From positions 18,166,001 through 18,230,000 of the forward strand of contig OZ234494.1 of the NCBI GenBank assembly GCA_965153455.1: a stretch of 64,000 bases of DNA, given 5' to 3'. Below the pieces are notes generated by a model. It worked only from the letters and a program-made list of their open reading frames with translations, did no database searches and was not told where the DNA came from. This stretch comes from Sphagnum compactum. Taxonomy: Eukaryota > Bryophyta > Sphagnopsida > Sphagnales. Made by a program: the position numbers and the translations under genes. Within the stretch, counting starts at the first letter, position 1. Every line of letters begins with the position of its first letter. Below, in pieces: positions 50,031 to 60,212 of this stretch.

Positions 50031-50480
50031 AAGCTTGACACTCACAAAATTTGCATTAGATTATGAACTTCAAAATCATCACTTTCCATACTATTCTTTT
50101 TTTAGGGTTTGAAGCTTGAATGTCTAAGTTGTTGTCTTAATGGTTTACATTGTTGGTATTTTTTGTTTGGGTACATAATTAAAAAGCTTGACACTCACAA
50201 AATTTGCATTAGAGGTGAACTTCAAAATCATCATCTTCCATACTATTCTTTTTTTAGGGTTTGAAGCTTGAATGTCTACGTTTATTGTCTTAATGGTTTA
50301 CATTGTTGGTATTTTTTGTTTGGGTACATAATAAAAAAGCTTGACACTCACAAAATTTGCATTAGAGGTGAACTTCAAAATCATCACCTTCCATACTATT
50401 CGTTTTTTAGGGTTTGAAGCTTGAATGTCTACGTTTATTGTCTTAATGGTTTACATTGTTAGTATTTTTTGTTTGGGCAC
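50031..50480. repeat. 153-bp tandem repeat, about three copies
   Basis: Units begin 'aagcttgacactcacaaaatttgcatta' at 50031, 50184 and 50337, an exact period of 153 bp. Each contains 'ttttttagggtttgaagcttgaatgtct' and ends 'attttttgtttgggtacataat'. The copies are more than 90% alike, so the expansion is recent. Confidence 0.9.
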
Positions 50481-51533
50481 ATCTTGTGTGTTCAATGTGG
50501 TGACTAGTTAACCCACTAAAGTCAGTCAGGCCCCCCATATGGGGTGCTTTTCAGGGCAAATTCTCACTCTCATGATGTTTATAAGGGTTAGGTAGATGCA
50601 TGTAGATGTTGGATGCCTTGCGTGGCTTACCCTAATGGGCAAGCACCTGGCACCTAACCTTACCTTACCGAACAATAATGGGCAGGGGCTCGATCAGTCC
50701 ATAGTACTGTAATCCAAAGTGGGCCAATGCCACCGAACGTCCATTTCTTGCACTAAGGATAGCACCACACCAATGTCCGGGCACACCTACACCTCAATTT
50801 TGCAAAAAATCAGAGCTTGCAAAGAGAACCGCAACAAATGAGTTCATTTGTCGCATTTATAAACTAATGCTCGATGGACATTCGGGGTGGAAAATTCAAT
50901 AAATTTATGAAGAAACCCGTGATAAAAACTGAATTCTTTTTTGAAGAACTCTCGTTCTAGTTCAAGTCCTCAACTATAAATTGAAAGGGGGGGGGGGGGG
51001 GGGAAAGAAAGGGGAAAAAAAAAAAAAATTTCTTTTAAAGAATACATATGTAATGTTCGTGAATAATTGGGCAGTGGGCATGAGGGGAAAAAAAAGTTCT
51101 TCGTCACATTTGTACCCACCTATTCACCTAACTTTGGAGTCCAAATAACCAAATCCTAAAGAGCTATAGCTTTCGCCATTGCTATGGCTCGTCTTGATGA
51201 CTCATGCATTGGTGGCATGAGTCATGCGAAGGCTTATCTTTGAAAGCAAAAAATTGTTCCATTTAGGACACAAATACGGAACATGATGTCAATCCTTATC
51301 AACAATATTATGTCATATTTGTCATCGGGTCTTTTATTGGGATCTGGCACCAATTGCCACATCAGTTTATCACCGTTTCTTTATAAGTATGTGTCGAAGT
51401 ATGTTTCCATTCCTTGGCCCAATTTCATCTCGTTAGTTCGTGATCAAAATTCGACTACCAAACTTACGTACCCAACTCAAAAGCAAAAGAGCACGGACAC
51501 ATAAAGAATGAACTCCAAAATTAACAGTTTATT

Positions 51534-51867
51534 AAACAAGGGGTGTGTCACACTTGTGGCCTTGCCATTTTTACATTAAAAACTATGTTAAGGCAAAAGA
51601 AGAATTATGGAAACTCAAATATTTCACCATACGAAAATATACCTAATCTTCTAAAAAATCCTCTAAAAGAAAACCAAAATCCTTCAAGATATTATAACTC
51701 TATAACTACTAATCTCAAGTTTCATCACAAGCCAAAAAAAATCATCTTTCAAAAAAATCCTCATATAAAAATAGATCTATTACTTAGGGGCCAAAATCCC
51801 TCAAGCTACTATATACTCTATAATGAATGTGAACACAATATCTTTGCCTCTGTAGGCAAGGCCAAAA
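51534..51867 (+). repeat. Three-copy dispersed repeat, copy B
   Basis: Begins 'aaacaaggggtgtgtcacac', contains 'gttaaggcaaaagaagaa' and 'aaatcctcatataaaaatag', and ends 'gtaggcaaggccaaaacaaa', followed by an A-rich stretch. Same orientation as copy C. Confidence 0.85.
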
Positions 51868-52439
51868 CAAAAAACCTATATCCCGAGCAAAAGTGGTAAG
51901 GAAATGAGGTAAGGATGCAAATCCTTGATAGCCAATGAGGCCATCCATGGAACATGCACCCGAAGGGCCCAGTGTTTTTTTTTTTTTTTCTTTTGGGGAG
52001 GGTGGGGGTGGATTTTTTTGGACTTTTGTTGTTCCCAATGCGTTCCTCACATGTTCCCAATAGCACCTCACTTTATCGTATAACCCTCCCAAAAAGAGGA
52101 GAGGAGACTACAATATGTCAAAAGGTTTGATTAATTTTTTTTGAGATGGGCCAATCAAATGATGCCCGGGCGTCACAAAAGAAAAAAGAATTGACGGTTT
52201 GGAGTCCCCACAACTATATCACCACATGCCCATTGTATGTGTTTTCTTTTCTTTTCTCAACAATTTAAAATACCTATAACTGGGTTGGGGGGCGTAATAT
52301 GATGATCTTTTACTATGTAAAAATATTTTGACAAAAAAAATTGTGTTGGGGGCTCAAAGCGACTTTTTTTTTGGGAATTAAACCTCCCTAGGTTAAATGA
52401 AGAAGGGAAATACAATAATAAAGCACGTGCATCTGAGTT

Positions 52440-52650
52440 AGACGGGAGGGAGGAGGGGAGGGGAGGGTCGTATGGGCACCCACAAGTTGGGTCCCGGACA
52501 GCCTAATGGGAGGAAAAAGTCATGCAAATGGTATTTCTCTTTAGCAATTGTTGTTCTTTGTTTTTTTTTGTTTGATTATGTGGTGTGGTCTTCCCCTCTT
52601 CTTTGGTGGTGGAGGGGGGAGGGGCGGGAGGGCGGGGAGGGGAAGGGGAT
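52440..52650 (+). other. G-rich tracts with quadruplex potential
   Basis: Two plus-strand runs, about 52444-52467 and 52603-52648, each contain well over four runs of three or more guanines with short spacers, which meets the usual G-quadruplex pattern. They are not attached to any gene I can see. Confidence 0.65.
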
Positions 52651-53528
52651 TGGATTGCATGATTCTTTCGGCAATTTTGGTAATAATTTATTTTGACTGT
52701 TGTTCGGCCGTTACAATTGTCTAAAGATCATACACCAGACTGCCATGATATGATGCGACTCTGCAATCAGTTTGGTCCTTTTGGTTGCCTCCCCGCCACA
52801 ACGTAGGGGCCAAGAGCCGAAGCCATACCAAAAAGACACAGGATAAAGTCCCATTGTCCATGCCGAGGATCTCCGGACCCGCCGCACCTCTTCCCCCACC
52901 GGGGTCAAGAAGCGCCAACCCAGGTACTTTCACCTCCTTGAGTGAGGCCTCATCCTGGCTGGCTATACGTCACCGTGGAACGGTTAAATTTGGAGTGGGA
53001 GAACCCGATTTAGTCTTACTTCTATATCTAAATATTAAAGACCAAAATAATTTGTTTTTTTTTTTTTTCCTCAAATTAAGATCTTCCGAACTATTGTGGT
53101 GCCGCCCTTAAAGTCTCGAAATTGCCCGGCACCCTTCCCCTCCCAAAGTGCCCATCCCATGAAAGCTTGGTGAGAAACAATGGCCATTTGGAGTGAATTG
53201 TCTAGCCTTTAAACAAATTTTGCCCTTCACAAGGATAAGAGACAATCTTCATGGGCTCACATGCTTAACATGTGTCACACATTTTAGTCACACAAAAATA
53301 CGTTACATTTTTATTGAACATACATAGATGGAGCAACATCGAAATCAAATGAATACTACTACTACAAAGGATTCTACATCTTGAGGCTTCAAGAAAACAA
53401 ATTGAAGAACTAAAATCATTGAAGGCAATAAGCCAACAAGCTCTGAAATTTAAATCGGAACCAAACAACAAGACCAAACCAACTTTGTCACAATTGGTCT
53501 TCCAAGCATGTCCATTGTCCACCACAAA

Positions 53529-53873
53529 CAAACAAGGGGTGTGTCACATTGTGACCTTGCCATTTACATTAAAAAGTATGTTAAGGCAAAAGAAGAACTA
53601 TGGAAACTCAAATATTTCATCATGCAAAAATATACCTAATCTTCTAAAAAATACAAAATCCTTCAAGACATTATAACTAACTCTGTAACTAATCTCAAGT
53701 TTCAACACAAACCAAGATATCATCTTTCAAAAATCCTCATATAAAAATAGACCTATTACCTGGGGGCCAAAATCTCTTAAGCTACTATACTCTATAGTGA
53801 ATCTAAACACAATAATATCCTTGCCTTGGTAATGCAAGGCCAACAAACAAACAAACAAACAAACAAACAAACA
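53529..53873 (+). repeat. Three-copy dispersed repeat, copy C, with (CAAA)n tail
   Basis: Matches copies A and B from 'aaacaaggggtgtgtcaca' to 'gcaaggccaa', then runs directly into about eight CAAA units (53842-53873). A simple-sequence 3' tail is typical of elements moved by LINE machinery, such as SINEs. I do not see clear pol III A and B boxes. Confidence 0.75.
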
Positions 53874-54597
53874 ATTTATGTAATATTAAGAAAATTAAAC
53901 AAAAATGCAAACTTAACAACATCTTCATGTCAAAAAATAACCTTTTTTTTTTTTCAATAATCAACAATACAATATGATGTCTAGCACACTTGGGTTTCTC
54001 ATAAGGTTGGAAGAATTCTTCTTTCGTTGACCTCCTTCATGTCTCGAAAATATTCGATCACAATCCAAGAATGGAACATCGGGTTGCTCACACCACCTTT
54101 GAAGGCTATGTGACACTTGCACACCATGGAGAGCAGCTTGGCCCGTGCAAGCCGACTTGATGTATCATATATATATATTTTTGAAGGCCATATTTTGAAA
54201 AAAAATTGGCATATGTTTTGAAGATCTTTGAAAAAACATTTACATTTATTTTTTAAGGCCCAAAATTGTACTTGACATGAGTGAGAAGTTTTGTAGGGCA
54301 AGGAAGGGCATCAAAGGCTTTCAATTTTAAGGCCCACCAGCCCATAGTGCACTTGGTTAGGGTTGGTGCATTGAGGTGGTTTTGTAATGTTTAGACTCAC
54401 GGTGTGGGGGTTATTGAATATTGAATAGTTTTGTCAAAAAAGATTCCAACAAAATCAAATTTAAATTTTTTAAAAAAGAAGTTGGGGGGTGCACCTCTTG
54501 ATATTTGTTGGAAAGTATTTTATGAGTGGATTTCTTGGAGACGAGTTATGTAAACTTTAGGCCTAAGGTGCACGAGATATTGAAATTCGAGTAATAC

Positions 54598-54811
54598 TAG
54601 TTGTTGAAAATTCAATAAAAATTCATATTCTCATTTTTAATGAAAATTGAATTTCGAACTTAAGTTAAAGAAAAGCTTGCTCACTAGCACACTAATAAGT
54701 TAGGTAGTTGTTGAAAATTCGATAAAAATTCAAATTCTCATTTCTAATGAAAATTGAATTTTGGACTTAGGTTTAAAGAAAGCTTGCTCACTAGCACACT
54801 AATAAGTTAGG
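54598..54811. repeat. 107-bp tandem duplication
   Basis: 'tagttgttgaaaattc.ataaaaattca.attctcatt' through 'gcttgctcactagcacactaataagttagg' occurs twice, starting at 54598 and 54705. A weaker partial match continues to about 54935. Confidence 0.85.
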
Positions 54812-55170
54812 ACCGTTGTAAAGCCCTTGAGGAGTGGGATTTCTCGAAGACAATTTTGTGAGTTTTTAGACATAAGGTGTGGGAAGTATTTAGAATTTTG
54901 AGTAATATTTGATTTTGAAAATTCAATAAAAAGAAAAAATATAATTTTCTGGAAAAGAAAAGGGCTTGCTTTTGAGCGTTCAGTAATTTCACCCAAGTAA
55001 ATAGCTCCTATACGTATACGTATATGTTTTTAATCCGTATAGAGGATTAGGTGTACCGTATTCCTCATCCGCCCCTGCCCACCATCGAATCCGACTCCCA
55101 ACGCTACAAACGTTCTTCTTCTTCTTCACCTTCTTCTTCGTCTTCCCCTTCCCTCTCGTCGCCACCTCGC

Positions 55171-55797
55171 ACTTTGCCTTTCGCGTGGCGTTTGTCGTTT
55201 CCTCTCTCTCGAATCTTGTAGCACAGGAGGCGGAGGTTTCGAAATCGCTGAAGCCGCTACACTTTGGATCTCTGAAACGAGGTTCGTCTTGCTGTCATTT
55301 CAAAATTTTCTTTTTTTCCGCCGTCTGTGCAGGCAGGCGATCACAAGCAAAGATCGATTCATTTTCTTCTTGTCCGAGGTTTGTCGTCATCGTTGTTCTT
55401 TTCTGGTTGTTTTGAGCTCCTCCTCGGGGTCTGTGGCATCCGAGAAGAAGAAGAAGAAGAAGAAGAAGAGGAGGCCGATTGCTTTGAAAATTGCGGCAAG
55501 TGTTATGATGTTTTGGAGCTACGCTTTTTATTGTTTTGCCTGCTGATGATATCAATGCTTTCGCAATTGTCCTTGATTGCGGCTGTCTCTGCGGAGAGGA
55601 GCTAGTTTGTTTCTCGAAAGAAATCTTTGGAGTATTTCCTTTCTTTTGGTCGTCTGTCGCTTTGGACTTTCCTGCTAGCAGGTCGGTCCTATGGCAAAGT
55701 ATTCATTGTGTGGCATTTCGTGGCAGGGCCGGGGAGGTTTTGATTTCTTGATCACTGTTTCAGGGGGCGACTTGAAAGAAACTATCCTACACACAAC
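55171..55797 (+). promoter_or_regulatory. CBSX3 5' UTR region with (GAA)n tract
   Basis: GC-richer DNA ahead of the CBSX3 start. It has TCT/TTC runs (55110-55150), a (GAA)n tract at 55444-55470, and 'tttcag' at 55766-55771 just before the coding start, which probably ends a 5' UTR intron. The exact transcription start cannot be read. Confidence 0.4.
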
Positions 55798-57423
55798 ATG
55801 CAAGGCCTAGCAAGACTGGTCCAGGTTCAAGGGAGGGCACTGTCTGGGAGTGTCCTGCAACACCTTCGAGTGGAAGGCTCTGCGTTCTCTTCTACCATCC
55901 AGGCACGCAAGGAGTCTGGACAGCCCAGCAAAGATAGTCTGGAGGAGCATGGCTTTGAGAGGAGCACCATTGCTGACATTTTGAAAGAGAAGGGGCAGAA
56001 GGCTGATGGCTCTTGGCTATGGTGTACAGTAGATGAGACGGTCTATGATGCTGTGAAACATGTAAGGATGAATTTTATGCTTGAATGGAACATCTTGACC
56101 CATTTAGATCACAATAACAGGACGCTGTGTCTGTTTTCCTTTCTCATTGGACAAATTGCCTGATTTTTGTTGCTCATCACCACAATGAACACCACTCTTT
56201 GATTGAATGTGCTGACACTTGCATTGTTGCAGATGACTTCACACAATGTTGGAGCACTTTTGGTGGTGAAACCGGGAGAGGCAAAGGCACTGGCTGGTAT
56301 CATTACAGAGAGGGGTGAGTTCTTGGAGTCCTGGTATCAAACTCTGTGTGACTTCACACTTGGTAGGCTTGTTGAAAAAAGGGCAAACCAAAGGCAGCAT
56401 TCTTCTTTTGTCACACCCATCAGTAGTTTTTTCTACTTTCAGTTGTAATCTTCATGTTTCTTTTATGGTTGAGTTGGTCTTTGTGTTGTGTTGAGCTCAG
56501 GATAAGTTGTGGTCAGCCATATGGTGGAATGTTACTCTGCTGGAACTCAGAAGATGTTTCTCTTGGTCTTCAGGATTTACTATTGAGCTACTTTAAGGAT
56601 GGTATGTTTGCAGGCTAGCCTAACTACATGGCTGATTATGACAGATTATCTGAGAAAGATCATTGTTCAGGGTAGGTCATCAAAGACAACCAAAGTTGGA
56701 GACATTATGACCGAGGAGGTATATTTTGCAAGTTACTTGTGACTTTTTTCCTCTTGAATGGATTTACAACCTCATGGCTCAAATGTGACAACAGTATGAT
56801 GATTCTTTGTAATATCTCTTTGTTTTTCAAACCACTGTGATGAAAGCCAGTTTCAGAAGATTTGCATTTGAGTGTGACAACAAAGTCAGAACGAAGAGTC
56901 TTGCCATGTGTTTTGCTAATGAGGTTTAGCACTCATTCAAACTGGTCTGCATTTGAAAGGAGAGGTTCTATCTCACAGTTTTTGTGTGGGATATTCGTCT
57001 GACCATGGATCTTGACAAAATTCTGCTTGTCCACAATACTGCTAGGTTGCTGCCTCTCTAATAGTTTTTGACTGGAGATCGTGCAGAATAAGCTTATTAC
57101 AGTAAGCCCAGACACAAAGGTCTTGCGAGCCATGGAACTCATGACTGGTACGTTCAGGAGGGGAAGTGACCTTGAAAGCTTGTCACTGCATTGGTTTGTG
57201 CTAAGTTCTATAGGGAAGAAGATGTTTTCAGGCAAATTCTGATGGGATTTGTTTCTCTATGTTTGTGATTTTCCTACCAGACAACCGCATTAGACATATT
57301 CCTGTGGTGGAAAATAAGGAAATGAAGGGGATGGTTTCAATTGGTGATGTAGTTCGAGCTGTAGTTGATGAGCATCGTGAAGAACTGCAGCGCCTAAGCT
57401 CCTTCATCCAGGGCAGTTATTAA
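55798..57423 (+). CDS. CBSX3: CBS-domain pair protein, CBSX3-like, mitochondrial
   Basis: A single CBS-pair protein; in Arabidopsis CBSX3 binds adenylates and activates mitochondrial thioredoxin. Five exons: 55798-56061, 56233-56314, 56645-56718, 57087-57147, 57281-57423, all in phase with GT-AG, giving 207 aa against 206 in Arabidopsis. The N-terminus (MQGLARLVQVQGRALSGS) has Arg, Gln and Ser but no acidic residue, fitting a mitochondrial presequence. CBS1 spans about 65-125 (VDETVYDAVKHMTSHNVGAL, then GIITERDYLRKII). CBS2 spans about 137-195 (LITVSPDTKVLRAMELMTDN, then HIPVVENKEMKGMVSIGDVV). The end RLSSFIQGSY is typical of the family. No catalytic residues are expected. Confidence 0.95.
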
Positions 57424-60212
57424 TTTACAACATGAGTGTTCGATGAGAACAAGAAAGAGCAGCCAAGCCATCTGGTCAGACAAATCCACTTTTGGGAGGT
57501 CTTTAACAGTGTATATATATGGCCCAGCTATGTCACAGTCAGGATTATGCTTCATCCAGCATCATGCAATGACCTTGAGCAAAGCTGACTTCCTGCAGGG
57601 ACTTTTCCTGTCCTGTCTTCTTCATAGCATCAGCAAAACTAGTGCAGTGGTGGGCTACTGGTAAGGCTTCTGGAGGGTCCTTCCAATCTGGCTTTCTCTG
57701 TTCTCTGCCTCTTAGGAGCTGGACTATCTAGTTCAAACTTGTGATGAGAAGAGTTGGCTGATTGGATATGTAGCTTTCACCTAGCTTTGACCTTTTGCCA
57801 TGCGCTTGATAATGATGAAAAGTTGTTTGCATTTTCTTCCTGTACATAGAAGACGTATGAGCTTCCTGATTATCCCTTATTCTGAATATTTAGAAGGTAT
57901 CTGAGTTTGCTCATGATCTTTCAGCCACTTCACTAGGGACAGATGTAATTTGATTCCCTGTACATGTGATTTTCGGTGGGTATTGTATACTTATCTACAC
58001 CCATGGTTGGGAGCTGATGAAGTCAATGGGTAGTCATGGAGCTGTATCACTGATATTTGTGATGAAGAATGTGATGGTCTGACACTTTGTGAGCTGCAGC
58101 TCTTGGAAGGTTATTATTGCACTCATTGTTATGTTATGTTTGAATTGTTGTCGTTGAGATTTGTCTGCCGTTTCATAGATATTTGATTCCCTGTACACAC
58201 TAATATACATTGAACTTTATGTACTTGAAAATGAAGAAGGTGCAAGAACATACTGCAAGTTTGGTTGTGATTAGTATTACATTTTTGGATGTTGTATCGA
58301 ATCTTAGTCATTCTGAGAATTAGCATCCCAAAAATCTGCCTCAAGAAGGTGATCAAAACCATCGCTAACAACAATGACAAGGTTTGCTATCACTCTTGCC
58401 CTTTGTCATCATCATTCCAATATCATGACAAATATCATCATCAGTTTGATGTTTGCTGGCTGCTTCAACATGGTACAAATGTTGAGCCAATGCCAGAGTC
58501 ATGTTTTTTTCTTGGAAAACATGTAATGTGTCAGAGAAAATGCTAGTGTATAACGGGAGGATATCTTATACACAAGAATTATCACCAAGTCTTGGTTGGC
58601 CTATCAAATGGACTTGTCCAGATGTATGTTGTATGTATATCTATGTATATATTAACTGTCAAGCCGAGGCATTGGAGGGATGTCCGTGGGATGAATGACA
58701 TCCCAAACTACCTTGGTTGCAATTCAATTGAAGAAGTGAAACAAGTTCCATTCATATGTATATATTGACAGTCAAGCCTAAGTGGGGAATCCTTTGGGAT
58801 TGAAGAGATGTGCATGGGATGAATGACATCCCAAACTACCTTGGTTGCAACTTAATTAGTTGCAATTCAATTAAGAAAAGAACCACAAATTCCAAACTAC
58901 CTTGGTTGCAATTAAGAAAAAAGAAGCAAATTCCATTCCAAATTTGGGGGTCACTTGGATCCACAACTGATCAAAAGAAAAGAAGGGCAAATGAAAAAAG
59001 GAGTTTTCGTACTGACTGCATCCAAAGGCATTAGGATGTTGAAACTTGTGACTTGGAAAAAATTGAGTAGTATCTCTTAAATGCATTTATTTTTGGTGGA
59101 ACTTAGAAAGTGAAAAATTTAGACAGATTTGTGTGGCACCAGTTCACATGTGCTGAAGGGTAGGGGGTTTTAGTTCAATCACAGTCCCAAAGTACACTTT
59201 CAAGGAAACTCATATACTTTCAGTGTTAGAACAAAGTTTGTAACTTTGTTACAATTTATGCCAACTCCTGGATGATGTTATTTGTCACTATGCCATTGAA
59301 ACCCTGGTCCAGTTGAGGTCTAACAAGGTTTCAATGAAGTACAAACATATGTGAAATTATTAAAGAGAAATAAGATCTTTGGTGTCACACATAACTGTCT
59401 GGAAAAGACGTTTTATTTCCTGGTTAATCATAGGAGTACAAGGAAGCACTTTATGAAAAGTCCTAGGTGTATTTAAGTGATAGGTCATTCACATCACAAT
59501 TTTGACAATTTGGTAATGTGTCAAAACAACTAAAGTGAACACCTGAAATGTCATATTAATTACCTTCGGTTTAAACTTTTTTTCTTTGGTGTCTTAAACA
59601 ATAGGGAGACCCATCACATGATTTAACCACTCATGTGAAATGTATGTCACAAGCAACTGTGGTTGGCTGTACGTGGACAAGAGTGAGGTATTTTTGGTGA
59701 AATCAGCTAAACATTTGGTACACTCATACTATCATTATCCCTCTTTAGAATGGCTACCTCACTCTAAACAAATAGTTCTAAAAGTCCAAAGTTATTTGCA
59801 TACAAGAAGACCAAATAAGACAAAACAATGCTTGTCAATTCCTTTGTTCAAACTTCTATTTAGTGGGTTTCTTAATACTAAGAGAGGGTGGCAACTTAGT
59901 GTTAACTTTGTCATTGGGTGACCCACTCTCTACATTCGAATGCTAGGGACTTAAAATGCAAAACATTTTTCGGTCCATCTGATCCTTGAAATGAATTCAC
60001 CATCTAAGAACCCTGGAACAAATAACAAAGCAAAGTTTAAGCTCATCTCCCAAAAATATTTCAAAGGTCAACAAGGCACTCCCATCTGTTTCCTCCATTT
60101 TTACCTATGAGTATTACAAAAGATTGGATTGGAAGAGATTTAATCGATATGCAAAAGAATGCTCTCTGCTGACGTTTATTCTGTTCAAAAGGACAACAGC
60201 TACACCTTCTAT
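57424..60212. other. Intergenic region between convergent genes CBSX3 and bL19
   Basis: The first 700-800 bp are the likely CBSX3 3' UTR. A two-copy repeat lies at about 58643-58860. The rest is AT-rich with no recognised gene or RNA. Confidence 0.5.
58643..58915. repeat. Imperfect tandem repeat around 'gggatgaatgacatcccaaactaccttggttgcaa'
   Basis: A unit of about 115-120 bp ('tatatattaactgtcaagcc' to 'ccttggttgcaattcaatt') is present twice, with its shared block at 58689 and 58817; the words 'ccaaactaccttggttgcaa' occur a third time near 58890. The phrase 'gggatgaatgacatccc' inside it is a small palindrome. Confidence 0.7.

Larger units (their letters stand above)
50481..55170. other. Repeat-rich intergenic DNA before CBSX3
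   Basis: Contains a comparatively GC-rich block (50520-50800) with a 'ccccccatatggggtg' palindrome whose origin I cannot name, a 16-nt G run (50987-51003), copies B and C of the three-copy repeat, strongly G-rich tracts (52440-52470 and 52603-52650), a (CAAA)n tract (53842-53873) and a 107-bp duplication (54598-54811). No supportable gene. Confidence 0.5.

Noticed and set aside
49918-50112. 64-codon frame with a signal-peptide-like start
   Set aside because: It overlaps the first unit of the 153-bp repeat and the frame is not kept in the other units.
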